Assembly (NCBI GenBank): GCA_963795665.1
Contig: CAWCIP010000025.1
Location: 18,590 to 82,589, forward strand
Direction of reading: 5' to 3'
DNA: 64,000 nucleotides
Origin: DASUPK01 sp963795665
Lineage (GTDB): Bacteria; Actinomycetota; Thermoleophilia; Solirubrobacterales; 70-9
Of this stretch, positions 47,823-56,065 are shown piece after piece (the first letter of the stretch is position 1; the number at the start of each line of letters is the position of its first letter). Both the position numbers and the translations under genes were made by a program. The notes below the pieces were generated by a model, which saw only the letters and a list, made by a program, of their open reading frames with translations, searched no databases and was not told where the DNA came from.

Positions 47823-50042
47823 CTAGCTCCTCCGCCTCTTCTTCTTCTTGCACTTCTTCTTCTTGGCCGCCGCGGCGTGCCTCCGGTGCTTCTTCTTCTT
47901 GCACTTCTTCTTCTTGGTCGGCGTCGACGTCGGCGTGCCCGCGGGCGAGCCCGCACCAGGCGGAGGCGCCAGGATCGAGGCCTCGGGGAGCGCGTCGACG
48001 CTCTCACAGCCGGTGACGGCGTCAACGGAAAGCTGATCGGTCTGCGCGGAGTCGGCGATGCCGTCGCCGCAGTCGACCGTGTCGGCGAAGCCGTCGCGCG
48101 CGAGCAGCTGGTCGTCGTCGTTGCCGCCGAGCAGGACGTCCGGCCCCGCTCCCCCGTCGATCACGTCCGCCCCAATGGCGCCGTTGAGGACGTTCGGACC
48201 GACATCGCCGATCAGGGTGTCGCCCGTGGGGGAGCCGGAGGCGTTCTCGAAGCCGCTCAGCGAGGCGCTCGTGCCGACCCCGGTCATCGTGCCGGCAGCC
48301 AGGTCGACGGTGCCGGCGGGGCTGGCTGGGGGCGCGTTGCCGAGAGAGAGCGTGTCGGAGCCCGGGCCGCCGTCGACCGCGTCGCTGCCACCGTTCGGGC
48401 GCTCGATCACGCTGTCGTCGCCGCCCCCGGCGCAGATCGTGTCATTGCCCTGCTTGGGGTCGATCAGGTCGAAGCCGTCCGAGCCCAGGATCACGTCCGC
48501 GGCCGCGGTCCCGTTGATCCCGGTCGAGCCGAGCGTGTCGACGATCTTCCCCTGGCAGCGGTTGAGCTCGTAGGCGCCCACGTCGCACTCGGCCAGGCCG
48601 TCCCCGTCCTCGTCGAATCCGCGAGGGGCCCCGCGCTGGTCGGTGGCCAGCGGATGGTCGTCGATCCCCGTGCAGGCGCCGGCCGGGATCCGGTCGAGCG
48701 CCGGGCTGCCGGGCGGCAGGGCGTGGGTGACCGTCGGGCCCCCGTTGTCGGCCTCGCCGAGCAGGCCGGGATTGGTGCTCTGCAGGTCCCCGGTGCCGGT
48801 CAGGCCGCAGCTGGTGCCACGGTCGATGTTGAAGCCGGCCGAGTCGATCGAGCCGTTCGTCGAGCACTCGCTGGTGCCGTTCTCGGAGAGGATCGTGGCG
48901 CCGACGGCCAGTGACGAGCCCGCCACGCCCGCGACGTCGTAGAAGATCGACCGTCCGGAGGGCGCCGAGTTCAGGGTGAAGGTGGAGCTCCGGATCGCGG
49001 TGCTTCCCCCACGGATCTGAACGGCCGCCGCGTCGGTCTGGGCGTGGTTGTCGGTCAGAGTGGAGTTCTGGACGACGAACGTCCCGTTGATCGTCCCCAG
49101 GTCGGTGTAGTCGACGCCGCCGCCGGAGCTCAGCGCGCTCGCCGCGCTCACGGTGTTGTTGTCGATCGTGCTGCGCTCGACGCGCAGCGGCGCGTTCTCG
49201 GCGTAGATCCCGCCGCCGTGGGCGGCGTCCGCGCTGTCGAGCGCCGTGACGGTGTTGCTCGCGATCGTCGAGTCGGTGACGGTGACGCTCCCTCCGCTGG
49301 CCGCGATGCCGCCCCCGAAGACGTCGTCAGTGTTGGAGTCGTCCGGGGCGGTGGCGCTGTTGCTCGTGATCGAGCTCCGGTTGATCGTCACGCTCTTGGT
49401 GGCCCGGATCCCTCCCCCGACCAGCCCCGTCGGCGCGGTCGAGACGTTCCCCGAGACCGTGCTGTCGTTCAGGGTCAGGTCGCCGACGACCTGCATGCCG
49501 CCTCCCACGCCGCTCGTGGTGCTGTTGGTCACCCTCGAGCTGTTCAGGGTCACGGAGTTGAGGCCCGGGACGCGGAGCGCGCCGCCGTTGCCGCTGCCCG
49601 GGTTGCCGTGCGTCAGCCTCACGTTGTCCAAGGTCAGCGACGATGCGGTGGTGGTCTTCACGTCGATCACCCGGTCGGCGCTGCCCCCGTCGATCGTGGA
49701 CTCGCCGTCGTCGCCCCTGATCGTCAGGGGACCCGTCGGGTTGAGGAAGACGTCGAGGTCGCCGGTCAGGTCGCTGTCCTCGTTCGCGCCGGAGAGCGTC
49801 AGGTTGTAGAGCGGCTGGGTGAGGACGATCTCGTCCGGTGCGGCGCTGTCTCCGGCCGGGCACTGGTCGACGGCGGCGTTTCCGTCCGCCGCCAGCACAG
49901 CCTCACGCAGGGTGCAGTTGCCGTTGTTCGTCAGGTCATCGGCGGTCACCGTCGGCGTGATCGTCGCCGCCCGCACAGCGGGCGCGAGGATCGCCCCCGC
50001 CAGCATGACCGCAACTGCGATCGTCAGTGCCGCGGCTCGCAC
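47823..50042 (-). CDS. CSLREAI-type beta-helix protein with RTX repeats and KKCKK tail
   Basis: A 739-residue secreted protein (GTG start at 50042, 4 bases after the preceding TAG). Signal peptide, then TADDLTNNGNCTLREAVLAA (CSLREAI-type opening), a right-handed beta-helix (repeats such as LTLNDSTVSGN, VTVTDSTIASNTVT), a choice-of-anchor-Q-like part (GSPALDRIP...DQRGAPRGFDEDGDG), RTX-type calcium repeats (VLNGAIGADVIDGGAGPDVL), and a C-terminal tail with two blocks of KKKKCKKKK separated by HRRHAAAA. The tail has no known function but recurs in the gene upstream. Probably a surface adhesin or polysaccharide-binding protein. Confidence 0.88.
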   Translation of the reverse strand: MRAAALTIAVAVMLAGAILAPAVRAATITPTVTADDLTNNGNCTLREAVLAADGNAAVDQCPAGDSAAPDEIVLTQPLYNLTLSGANEDSDLTGDLDVFLNPTGPLTIRGDDGESTIDGGSADRVIDVKTTTASSLTLDNVRLTHGNPGSGNGGALRVPGLNSVTLNSSRVTNSTTSGVGGGMQVVGDLTLNDSTVSGNVSTAPTGLVGGGIRATKSVTINRSSITSNSATAPDDSNTDDVFGGGIAASGGSVTVTDSTIASNTVTALDSADAAHGGGIYAENAPLRVERSTIDNNTVSAASALSSGGGVDYTDLGTINGTFVVQNSTLTDNHAQTDAAAVQIRGGSTAIRSSTFTLNSAPSGRSIFYDVAGVAGSSLAVGATILSENGTSECSTNGSIDSAGFNIDRGTSCGLTGTGDLQSTNPGLLGEADNGGPTVTHALPPGSPALDRIPAGACTGIDDHPLATDQRGAPRGFDEDGDGLAECDVGAYELNRCQGKIVDTLGSTGINGTAAADVILGSDGFDLIDPKQGNDTICAGGGDDSVIERPNGGSDAVDGGPGSDTLSLGNAPPASPAGTVDLAAGTMTGVGTSASLSGFENASGSPTGDTLIGDVGPNVLNGAIGADVIDGGAGPDVLLGGNDDDQLLARDGFADTVDCGDGIADSAQTDQLSVDAVTGCESVDALPEASILAPPPGAGSPAGTPTSTPTKKKKCKKKKHRRHAAAAKKKKCKKKKRRRS

Positions 50043-50046
50043 GCCG

Positions 50047-51366
50047 CTACTTCTTCCTCTTGTGCTTCTTGCACTTCTTCTTCTTGGCGGAAGAGGCACC
50101 GCGCTTGTGCTTGTGCTTGTGCTTCTTGCACTTCTTCCTCGAGAGCCCCGCCGGGGCGCTCGGGGCTCCGGCGGGCGGCGTGACGACCGCTGCTGCCTCG
50201 AACGCCCCGATGTCACAGCTCGCTCCCTGGGGCCGCGCGACGCCTCGGGCGTCGGTGGCGGGGCAGCCGAGCGCGCCGGCGTCGATCGCCGGGCTTCCGG
50301 CCAGCAGCGCCCGGGTGTTCACCGGACCGCCGTTGTCGGCCAGCGCTCCCAGGAGCGGGTTGGTGCTCTGCAGGTCGCCGGTGCCGCCGAGCGCGCAGTC
50401 GGTGCCCTCCGCCAGGTTGTGCCCGGCGGAATGCAGCGTGTCGTTGAGCTCGCAGTTGCCGATGGACGCGCCCACGCGGTTGAGAGCGACGATCGTGTTC
50501 TTCAGCGTGAGCTGGTCGTTGACGAAGATCCCGCCGCCCTCGGAGCCCGAGCCGCTGACCGAGTTCCCCACGAGGGAGACGTTCGTGTAGGTGGTGCTGT
50601 TCGGGTCCGCGTTGTAGAAGACGCCACCCCCCTGGGCCCCCGCACCGAGGGCCAGGTTCCCCGAGATCGTCACGTTGACGAAGCTCGATATGGGCGATCC
50701 GTTGTCGAAGACGCCGCCGCCCTGAGGCCCGAAGGAGTTGCCCGTCGCGAGCGCCGCGACGTTGCCGCTGATCGTCACGTTCCTCAAGTTGCCGTGGTTG
50801 TTGATGAAGATCCCGCCGCCCTCGTTCGAGGTGGGGCCCGTCGCGTTGGACCGGTTGCCGACCACGCTCGCGTTCGTCAGACGGAGGGTCCCGGCGGCGA
50901 AGATGCCGCCACCCTCGTCGACCCCACCGCCCCCGGTGATGGCGACGCCGGAGATGGAGACGTGCTCACTGCTGTCGTGCGTGTCGAGGACCCTGTCGGC
51001 GCCCGTCCCCACGATGCTGGTCGTGCGGGCGCCGGCGCCGTTGATCGTCGTCGAGGCCGTGCCCACGTCATCGATGTCCAGATCGCCTGAGGCGTTTGCG
51101 TCTTCGTTCGCCGCGCCTGTGAGGTGATAGACGCCGGCGGGCAGAGAGATCACGTCGGCCGACGCCGAGGCGTTGGCCTGGTCGATCGCCGCCCGCAGGG
51201 TGCAGGCGCCGCCGGAGGTGGCGCAGGCGGGATTGCCGGTGTTGGCATCGCCGGCATCGGCGGTGCTGTTCACCGCGAATGTGGCCGCGGCAGCGGGCGC
51301 GGCGGTCGCCAGAGCGGCCAGCACCAGCAGCGAGGTGACTGCGATCAGGACACGATGAGTGGTCAT
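50047..51366 (-). CDS. CSLREAI-type beta-helix surface protein with KKCKK tail
   Basis: A 439-residue secreted protein: signal peptide ending PAAAA, NSTADAGDANTGNPAC and CTLRAAIDQANAS (the CSLREAI-type opening), right-handed beta-helix repeats (LRNVTISGNVAAL, FVNVTISGNLALG), then the choice-of-anchor-Q end GSPAIDAGALGCPATDARG. The C-terminal tail is KKCKKHKHKHKRGASSAKKK followed by another KCKKHKRKK. ATG 51366 has GAGGAGG about 10 bases upstream. First clearly real gene of a three-gene surface operon with 47823 and 47074. Confidence 0.9.
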   Translation of the reverse strand: MTTHRVLIAVTSLLVLAALATAAPAAAATFAVNSTADAGDANTGNPACATSGGACTLRAAIDQANASASADVISLPAGVYHLTGAANEDANASGDLDIDDVGTASTTINGAGARTTSIVGTGADRVLDTHDSSEHVSISGVAITGGGGVDEGGGIFAAGTLRLTNASVVGNRSNATGPTSNEGGGIFINNHGNLRNVTISGNVAALATGNSFGPQGGGVFDNGSPISSFVNVTISGNLALGAGAQGGGVFYNADPNSTTYTNVSLVGNSVSGSGSEGGGIFVNDQLTLKNTIVALNRVGASIGNCELNDTLHSAGHNLAEGTDCALGGTGDLQSTNPLLGALADNGGPVNTRALLAGSPAIDAGALGCPATDARGVARPQGASCDIGAFEAAAVVTPPAGAPSAPAGLSRKKCKKHKHKHKRGASSAKKKKCKKHKRKK

Positions 51367-51590
51367 TCGTCGGAGACCTCCTCGGCGCGCTCCGGATGTC
51401 TCCGCGCCGTTCTCGGGTTGGGGGACGCGTGGCGGGGCGCACTCGTCTCGCCATCGGCCGTCCGCCCGGTCACCTGATCCAGCTCTCGCATCAGATCGCG
51501 CTCGCGTGTCTGGTGCCGATCGGCATCCTCGTCGGCGCGCTCGTCCTGCGAGCCGCCGTCCGGGGCCACTGACTCGGGCGGAGTCTTCAC
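51363..51590 (-). CDS. possible small hydrophilic protein upstream of beta-helix operon
   Basis: A 75-residue open frame (MKTPPESVAPDGGSQDERAD...) with very charged composition. Its TGA overlaps the ATG of the beta-helix gene (ATGA), the usual coupling form here, which is the main support. It has no recognisable domain and may be a chance reading of GC-rich leader DNA; a competing plus-strand 47-codon frame lies in the same place. Confidence 0.3.
   Translation of the reverse strand: MKTPPESVAPDGGSQDERADEDADRHQTRERDLMRELDQVTGRTADGETSAPRHASPNPRTARRHPERAEEVSDE
51429..51572 (+). CDS. possible 47-residue membrane peptide
   Basis: GTG 51429, with GGGGGA 3-8 bases upstream, opens a 47-residue peptide ending in a clean membrane helix: LSHQIALACLVPIGILVGAL then VLRAAVRGH-stop. 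The hydrophobic run is unlike other spurious frames in this region. It is antisense to the 75-codon frame; at most one is likely real. A stem ACTCGGG/CCCGAGT follows its stop (51571-51600). Confidence 0.3.
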   Translation: MAGRTRLAIGRPPGHLIQLSHQIALACLVPIGILVGALVLRAAVRGH

Positions 51591-51681
51591 GCCCCCGAGT
51601 CTCCGCGAGGCTCCCCTCCCTGTCGTCAGGGGTACGACCCTGATCTTTTGTCACACGTATAAATGCGAGAGGCTTCCGCCG

Positions 51682-54513
51682 ATGGCCATACCGTCCCGAC
51701 CACGCGCGGCACCGACCATCATCGAGCGCACGGAGGCCCTCGATGCGATCTCCTCGACCCTGGCGGCCGCGCGGGAAGGCTCTGGGCGCTGCCTCGTCCT
51801 CGAAGGGACGGCGGGACTCGGGAAGTCACGCCTGGTGGAGGAGGCCTGCGAGGTGGCGGGCGGGCTCGAGATGACGGTCCTGCGCGCTCGCGGAGCCGAG
51901 CTCGAGCGCGATTTCAGCTTCGGCGTCGTGCTCCGGCTGTTCGAGCCCCTCCTGGCCGGCGCCGAAGAGGAGCGGGACGCCCTGATGTCCGGTGCCGCGG
52001 CGCTCTCCGAGCCGCTGTTCGCGGCGGGTGAGGGGGGATCCGGCGCGGGCGGGGAGAGCGAGTTCCCGCTCCTGCACGGGCTTCACTGGCTGACCGCGAA
52101 TGCGTCGGAACGAGCGCCGCTGCTGCTCGTCGTCGACGACGCGCATTGGGCGGATCCGCCCTCGCTGCGCTTTCTGATCTACCTCCTGCAGCGCCTCGAC
52201 GAGCTTCCGATCGCCATGCTCGTCACCGCACGGCCGCGGCAACCGGGCCCACAGGGACGGCTCACCGCCCAAATCGCCGGGCACGAGCTGGCCACGGTCT
52301 TCCCGCTCGAGCCCCTGAGCGAGGACGGGGTCGCCCAGCTCGTCAGGCTGGAGGTCGAGGGCGCGGACGACGAGCTCTGCGCCGCCTGCGCCGCCGCGAC
52401 CGGGGGCAACCCGTTCTACGTGCAGGAGCTGGCCGCCGCCCTGGCGGCCGCCGGCAGCGAGGCCGCCGGGGAGGCCGAGGCTCTGAGGGGTGAGCCGGTC
52501 TCCAGGACGATTCTCGGGCGCATCGCCCGCCTTGCTCCGGCGGCGGCGGAGCTGGCGTCCGCCGTGGCCGTGCTCGGTGACGGGGCTCCGCTGGAGCGCG
52601 CGGCTGAGCTCGGTGGACTCGAGGCCGGGGTGGCCGCGACGGCCGCGGACGAGCTCGCCGGCGCGGCCGTCTTCGAGGCCGGCGCCCCCCTGTCCTTCGT
52701 TCACCCGATCGTGCGAGAGGTCGTGTACGGGGACATCCCCGAAGCACGGCGGGCCCTGGCACACGCGCGGGCTGCCGAGCTGCTGCGGGACGCGGGCGCC
52801 GACGCCGAGCTGATCGCCTCCCAGCTCGTGGAGGCGCATGGAGCGGCCGGCGACTGGGCCGTGCCGGCGCTGAGAGCGGCGGCTATGAGGGCGCGGGAGC
52901 GAGGGGCGCCGACCGCCGCCGCGCGCTACCTGGCCGAGGCGCTTCGAAGCGTGGTCGCCGACGGCGACCGCGGCGTGCTGCTCAAGGAGCTGGCCGTGGC
53001 GGAGGCCAGGTCACACGAGGAGGGCGCCGTCGAACACGCTCGCGAGGCGATCGACGCCATCGATGGGCCACGCGGTCGCGCCGAGGCGGCGCTCGAGATC
53101 GGGATGGAGCTCGTCGACGCCAGGCGGCCCGAGGCCGAGCAGATCTTCGAGCGGGGGCTCGAGGCGCTCGCCGGCTCCACGGACGAGGACGAGCTGGCGA
53201 TGGCCCTGCGCTCCTCGCGAGCCGCCATCGGCTTCGGTCATGCGACGACGTCCCCAGGCGAGCTCGACGCGATCCTCGCGCGCGCCGCGAGGGGCGTCGC
53301 GACCCCGGCCGAGCGCCTCATGCTCGCGCACGGTGCGCTCGCCCCAGCGCTCCAGGGCAAGGACATCGACCGGATCCGCCGCATGGCGAGAGCGTCGCTG
53401 GGGGGGCCGCTGGCCAACGTGACCAGCCCCACCGCGATCGCAGCATTCTCGCTCGCGGCGACCGCCCTGTTCATGACGGGTGCCATGACCGAGTCCGAGC
53501 GCGCGCTCGATGCGGTCGTGACGTCCGCGCACGAACGGGGAGCGGTGCTCGCCTTCGGCACGCTCTCACACGTGCGCGCGCACGCCTATCACCGGCTCGG
53601 CCGCCTCGACGACGCGATCGTCGACGCCCAGAGCACGCTCGACACCGCCCGCTACGGGTGGGAGCCCGAGCTCCCCGCGGTGCACGCCGTCCTCGCGCTC
53701 TGCCTGATCGAACGCGACGAGCTGTCCGCGGCGGCGGCCGCCATCGATCTTCCCGGCGGCGAGGAGCGCTGGTCGGAGACCTTCACCTGGAGCGACCTGC
53801 TCGAAGCCCGCGGCCGGCTCCACCTCGCGCGCGATGAGGACGAGGCGGCGCTGGATGACTTCCTCGCCTGTGGGGCACGCCTCGAGCCACTCGGCGCCTC
53901 CCACGCGGGAGTGGTGCCGTGGCGCTCGGGAGCCGTCGAGGCGGCGCTGCGGCTCGGCAAGCTCGAGCTCGCCGGCGAGCTGGCAAACGACGACCTGGCG
54001 CTCGCCCGCGAATTCGGCGCCCCGCGGGAGATCGGGCTGACACTGCGCGCGGCCGGGACCGCAGCGGGCGGCGACCGCGGCATCGAGCTGCTGCGCGAGG
54101 CGGTCGAGACGCTGCGGGAGTCCGAGGCGGCCCTGGAGCTCGCGCACGCGCTCTGCGATCTCGGCGGCGCGCTGCTCGCGGAGGGTCACCGTCTGGCGGC
54201 GCGCGAGGCTCTCGCCGAGGCGCTAGACCTCGCCCACCGCTGCCGCGCCGATTGCCTCGAGGAAACCGCCCGGCGGCGTCTGGTGGCGACCGGCGCTCGG
54301 CCCCGTCGCGCGAGCGCTCGCGGGAGCGACGCGCTGACCCCGCGTGAGCGCCGGATTGCGCAGATGGCCGCAGCCGGCCTGGGCAACCGCGAGATCGCCG
54401 AGGCGCTCTTCATCACCACGAAGACCGTGGAGACGCATCTGGGGCGGGCCTACCGGAAGCTGGAGGTCTCAGGCCGCGGCGAGCTCGCTGACGCCCTCGG
54501 ACGGGACGACTGA
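51682..54513 (+). CDS. large ATP-binding LuxR-family regulator (LAL type)
   Basis: A 943-residue regulator. N-terminal AAA/STAND-type ATPase with Walker A GTAGLGKS (42-49), Walker B LLLVVDDAHWAD (about 150-160), and the sensor-like VTARPRQPGPQG. The middle 500 residues are Ala/Leu/Glu-rich helical repeats of TPR type. The C-terminus is a LuxR HTH (LTPRERRIAQMAAAGLGNRE, FITTKTVETHLGRAYRKL). Such proteins bind ligands and activate target operons. It is divergent from the surface-protein operon, which is a plausible target, but this is inference from position. Confidence 0.92.
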   Translation: MAIPSRPRAAPTIIERTEALDAISSTLAAAREGSGRCLVLEGTAGLGKSRLVEEACEVAGGLEMTVLRARGAELERDFSFGVVLRLFEPLLAGAEEERDALMSGAAALSEPLFAAGEGGSGAGGESEFPLLHGLHWLTANASERAPLLLVVDDAHWADPPSLRFLIYLLQRLDELPIAMLVTARPRQPGPQGRLTAQIAGHELATVFPLEPLSEDGVAQLVRLEVEGADDELCAACAAATGGNPFYVQELAAALAAAGSEAAGEAEALRGEPVSRTILGRIARLAPAAAELASAVAVLGDGAPLERAAELGGLEAGVAATAADELAGAAVFEAGAPLSFVHPIVREVVYGDIPEARRALAHARAAELLRDAGADAELIASQLVEAHGAAGDWAVPALRAAAMRARERGAPTAAARYLAEALRSVVADGDRGVLLKELAVAEARSHEEGAVEHAREAIDAIDGPRGRAEAALEIGMELVDARRPEAEQIFERGLEALAGSTDEDELAMALRSSRAAIGFGHATTSPGELDAILARAARGVATPAERLMLAHGALAPALQGKDIDRIRRMARASLGGPLANVTSPTAIAAFSLAATALFMTGAMTESERALDAVVTSAHERGAVLAFGTLSHVRAHAYHRLGRLDDAIVDAQSTLDTARYGWEPELPAVHAVLALCLIERDELSAAAAAIDLPGGEERWSETFTWSDLLEARGRLHLARDEDEAALDDFLACGARLEPLGASHAGVVPWRSGAVEAALRLGKLELAGELANDDLALAREFGAPREIGLTLRAAGTAAGGDRGIELLREAVETLRESEAALELAHALCDLGGALLAEGHRLAAREALAEALDLAHRCRADCLEETARRRLVATGARPRRASARGSDALTPRERRIAQMAAAGLGNREIAEALFITTKTVETHLGRAYRKLEVSGRGELADALGRDD

Positions 54514-54586
54514 CCTAGAGGGCTGATGTGGGTTATCCGCGCACACGCCTAACCCCCATCAACCCTCTGGAGGTAGCTTTCGGTTG

Positions 54587-54946
54587 ATGCTCCACCACGT
54601 CTCGCTCGAGGTGCCGCCGACGGAGGCCGATCGCTCGATCGAGTTCTGGTCGCTGCTCGGCTTCGAGGAGGTCCCGGCCGCCGAGGTGCTCGGCGACTCC
54701 GTTCGCTGGCTCGAGCGCGACGGCACCCAGATCCATCTGATCCTCACGGAGGCCCACACGGCGCCCGTCCTCGGTCACGCGGCCGTGGTCGCGCCCGATC
54801 ACGCCGAGGCCAAGGAGCGGCTCCGCGCTGCGGGCTTCCAGGTCGAGGACACCCGCCAGCTCTGGGGCGCGGACCGCGCCTTCGCGATCGCCCCGGGCGG
54901 CCACCGGGTCGAGCTGATGGCCTTCCCGCCCGAGCCGAAGAGCTAG
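54587..54946 (+). CDS. single-domain VOC protein
   Basis: A 119-residue VOC-fold protein: LHHVSLEVPPTEADRSIEFW, HLILTEAHTAPVLGHAAVVA and a late FAIAPGGHRVELMAFPPE with the usual His/Glu metal-ligand positions. Probably dioxygenase- or glyoxalase-like or a small-molecule binder. ATG 54587 has CTGGAGG upstream at 54567-54573. Its TAG stop interlocks with the TAG of the convergent membrane protein gene (CTAG, 54943-54946). Confidence 0.85.
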   Translation: MLHHVSLEVPPTEADRSIEFWSLLGFEEVPAAEVLGDSVRWLERDGTQIHLILTEAHTAPVLGHAAVVAPDHAEAKERLRAAGFQVEDTRQLWGADRAFAIAPGGHRVELMAFPPEPKS

Positions 54947-56040
54947 CGGCGACGCTTGCGCTTCTTGCGGCGATGCCCCTGCGTTTCGCCGTAGGGCGGC
55001 TCGGGAGGCCGGTCCGGCTCGCCGTTCCCGGTGCCCTCCGGCAGCGGCTGCTCCGAGATCTCCCGCCCGCTGCCCTCGACCGTGCCCGGCTCCCCCTGCC
55101 CTGACGGAGGGGGCCCGAGGTCGTCTCCGGGCCTCTGCCAGGGAACCGCCTCGCCGGCCGCCCAGGCCGGCGGCAGTGGCCGTGGCCAGAGCCCGAGGAA
55201 CATCAGCCCGAGGACGGCGAACCAGAGGACCAGCCCTGGGATCGGCGGGAACAGCGGGATGATCAGGAAGAGGCCGAACGCCATCCCAAGCGCCCCCCAG
55301 AAGCGGGTGACGAGCCCCAGCCGCATGGCCCAGAGGTTCGTGTAGATCATCCCGAACACCAGGGCGAGCACGCCGACGGTCGAGATCAGCCCTCCGACGA
55401 TCAGCAGGGTGGTGTGCTTGTTGAGATGGTCGGCGAGCCCCTCTCGCGCATCGCTCGCGGCCTGGTCGGGCGTCTTCGGCTTGGCCGTCGCCGCGGTCGT
55501 GCCGGTCCCGGTGGTTGTGGACCCGGTCGTGGTGGCAGCACTTCCCTTCTTGGACGTGGCCGGGGCGGGGGCCTTCGCCGCCTGCTCCGCTTGCCGGCGG
55601 GCCTGCTGTACGACCGCCGGCTCCTGGGTCGTGAACTTGTCGGCCGACTTCGCGCTGCCGACCGAGGAGACCGCGACGCCGAGGCCAAAGGCAAGCGGCC
55701 CGAGGATGACCAGCCCGGTGGCGAAGCTGCGCACCCGCGCCGAGCGGCTCCGAGCGGCGCGGAAGAGGAAGAGCAGCGGGCCCACGAACAGCGCAATACC
55801 AATGCCCTGGAGAATCGACGAGTAGATCAGGCGGCTGCTGTGTGCATGTTCGAAGACGAGCTGGTCCGCATCGGAGTTCCCGTTGGGGAGATGGAGCCCG
55901 ATCCGTTGCAGGACGATGGCGGCGGCAACCACGAAGCCACCAAGGAGCCCGGCCACGCCGGCGCGCCGGATCCAGCGAGCCTGGAAGGCGAGCACCTCCT
56001 GCTTGCTCGGCAGCGAGCTATCGGGGGTCGAGGCCTCCAA
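54943..56040 (-). CDS. multi-helix membrane protein with Thr-rich loop and basic tail
   Basis: A 365-residue protein with about six membrane segments (VAGLLGGFVVAAAIVLQRIG, LQGIGIALFVGPLLFLF, FATGLVILGPLAFGLGVAV, LLIVGGLISTVGVLALVFGM, ALGMAFGLFLIIPLFP, LVLWFAVLGLMFLGLW). A large Ala/Thr/Lys loop (TTTGSTTTGTGTTAATAKPK) joins helices three and four. The C-terminus is Pro/Glu-rich and ends HRRKKRKRRR. Family not recognised; the RRKKRKRRR end resembles other basic tails in this window. Confidence 0.75.
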   Translation of the reverse strand: MEASTPDSSLPSKQEVLAFQARWIRRAGVAGLLGGFVVAAAIVLQRIGLHLPNGNSDADQLVFEHAHSSRLIYSSILQGIGIALFVGPLLFLFRAARSRSARVRSFATGLVILGPLAFGLGVAVSSVGSAKSADKFTTQEPAVVQQARRQAEQAAKAPAPATSKKGSAATTTGSTTTGTGTTAATAKPKTPDQAASDAREGLADHLNKHTTLLIVGGLISTVGVLALVFGMIYTNLWAMRLGLVTRFWGALGMAFGLFLIIPLFPPIPGLVLWFAVLGLMFLGLWPRPLPPAWAAGEAVPWQRPGDDLGPPPSGQGEPGTVEGSGREISEQPLPEGTGNGEPDRPPEPPYGETQGHRRKKRKRRR

Positions 56041-56065
56041 CTGGCAGGACTGTATCTTGGCCGCG

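Noticed and set aside
47848..48036. Phe/Leu-rich plus-strand peptide
   Set aside because: It is the antisense reading of the Lys-rich tail codons of the beta-helix protein.
55883..56065. Longer start for the saccharopine-dehydrogenase-like gene
   Set aside because: It would overlap the divergent membrane protein gene and adds residues before the Rossmann strand that have no counterpart in the family.
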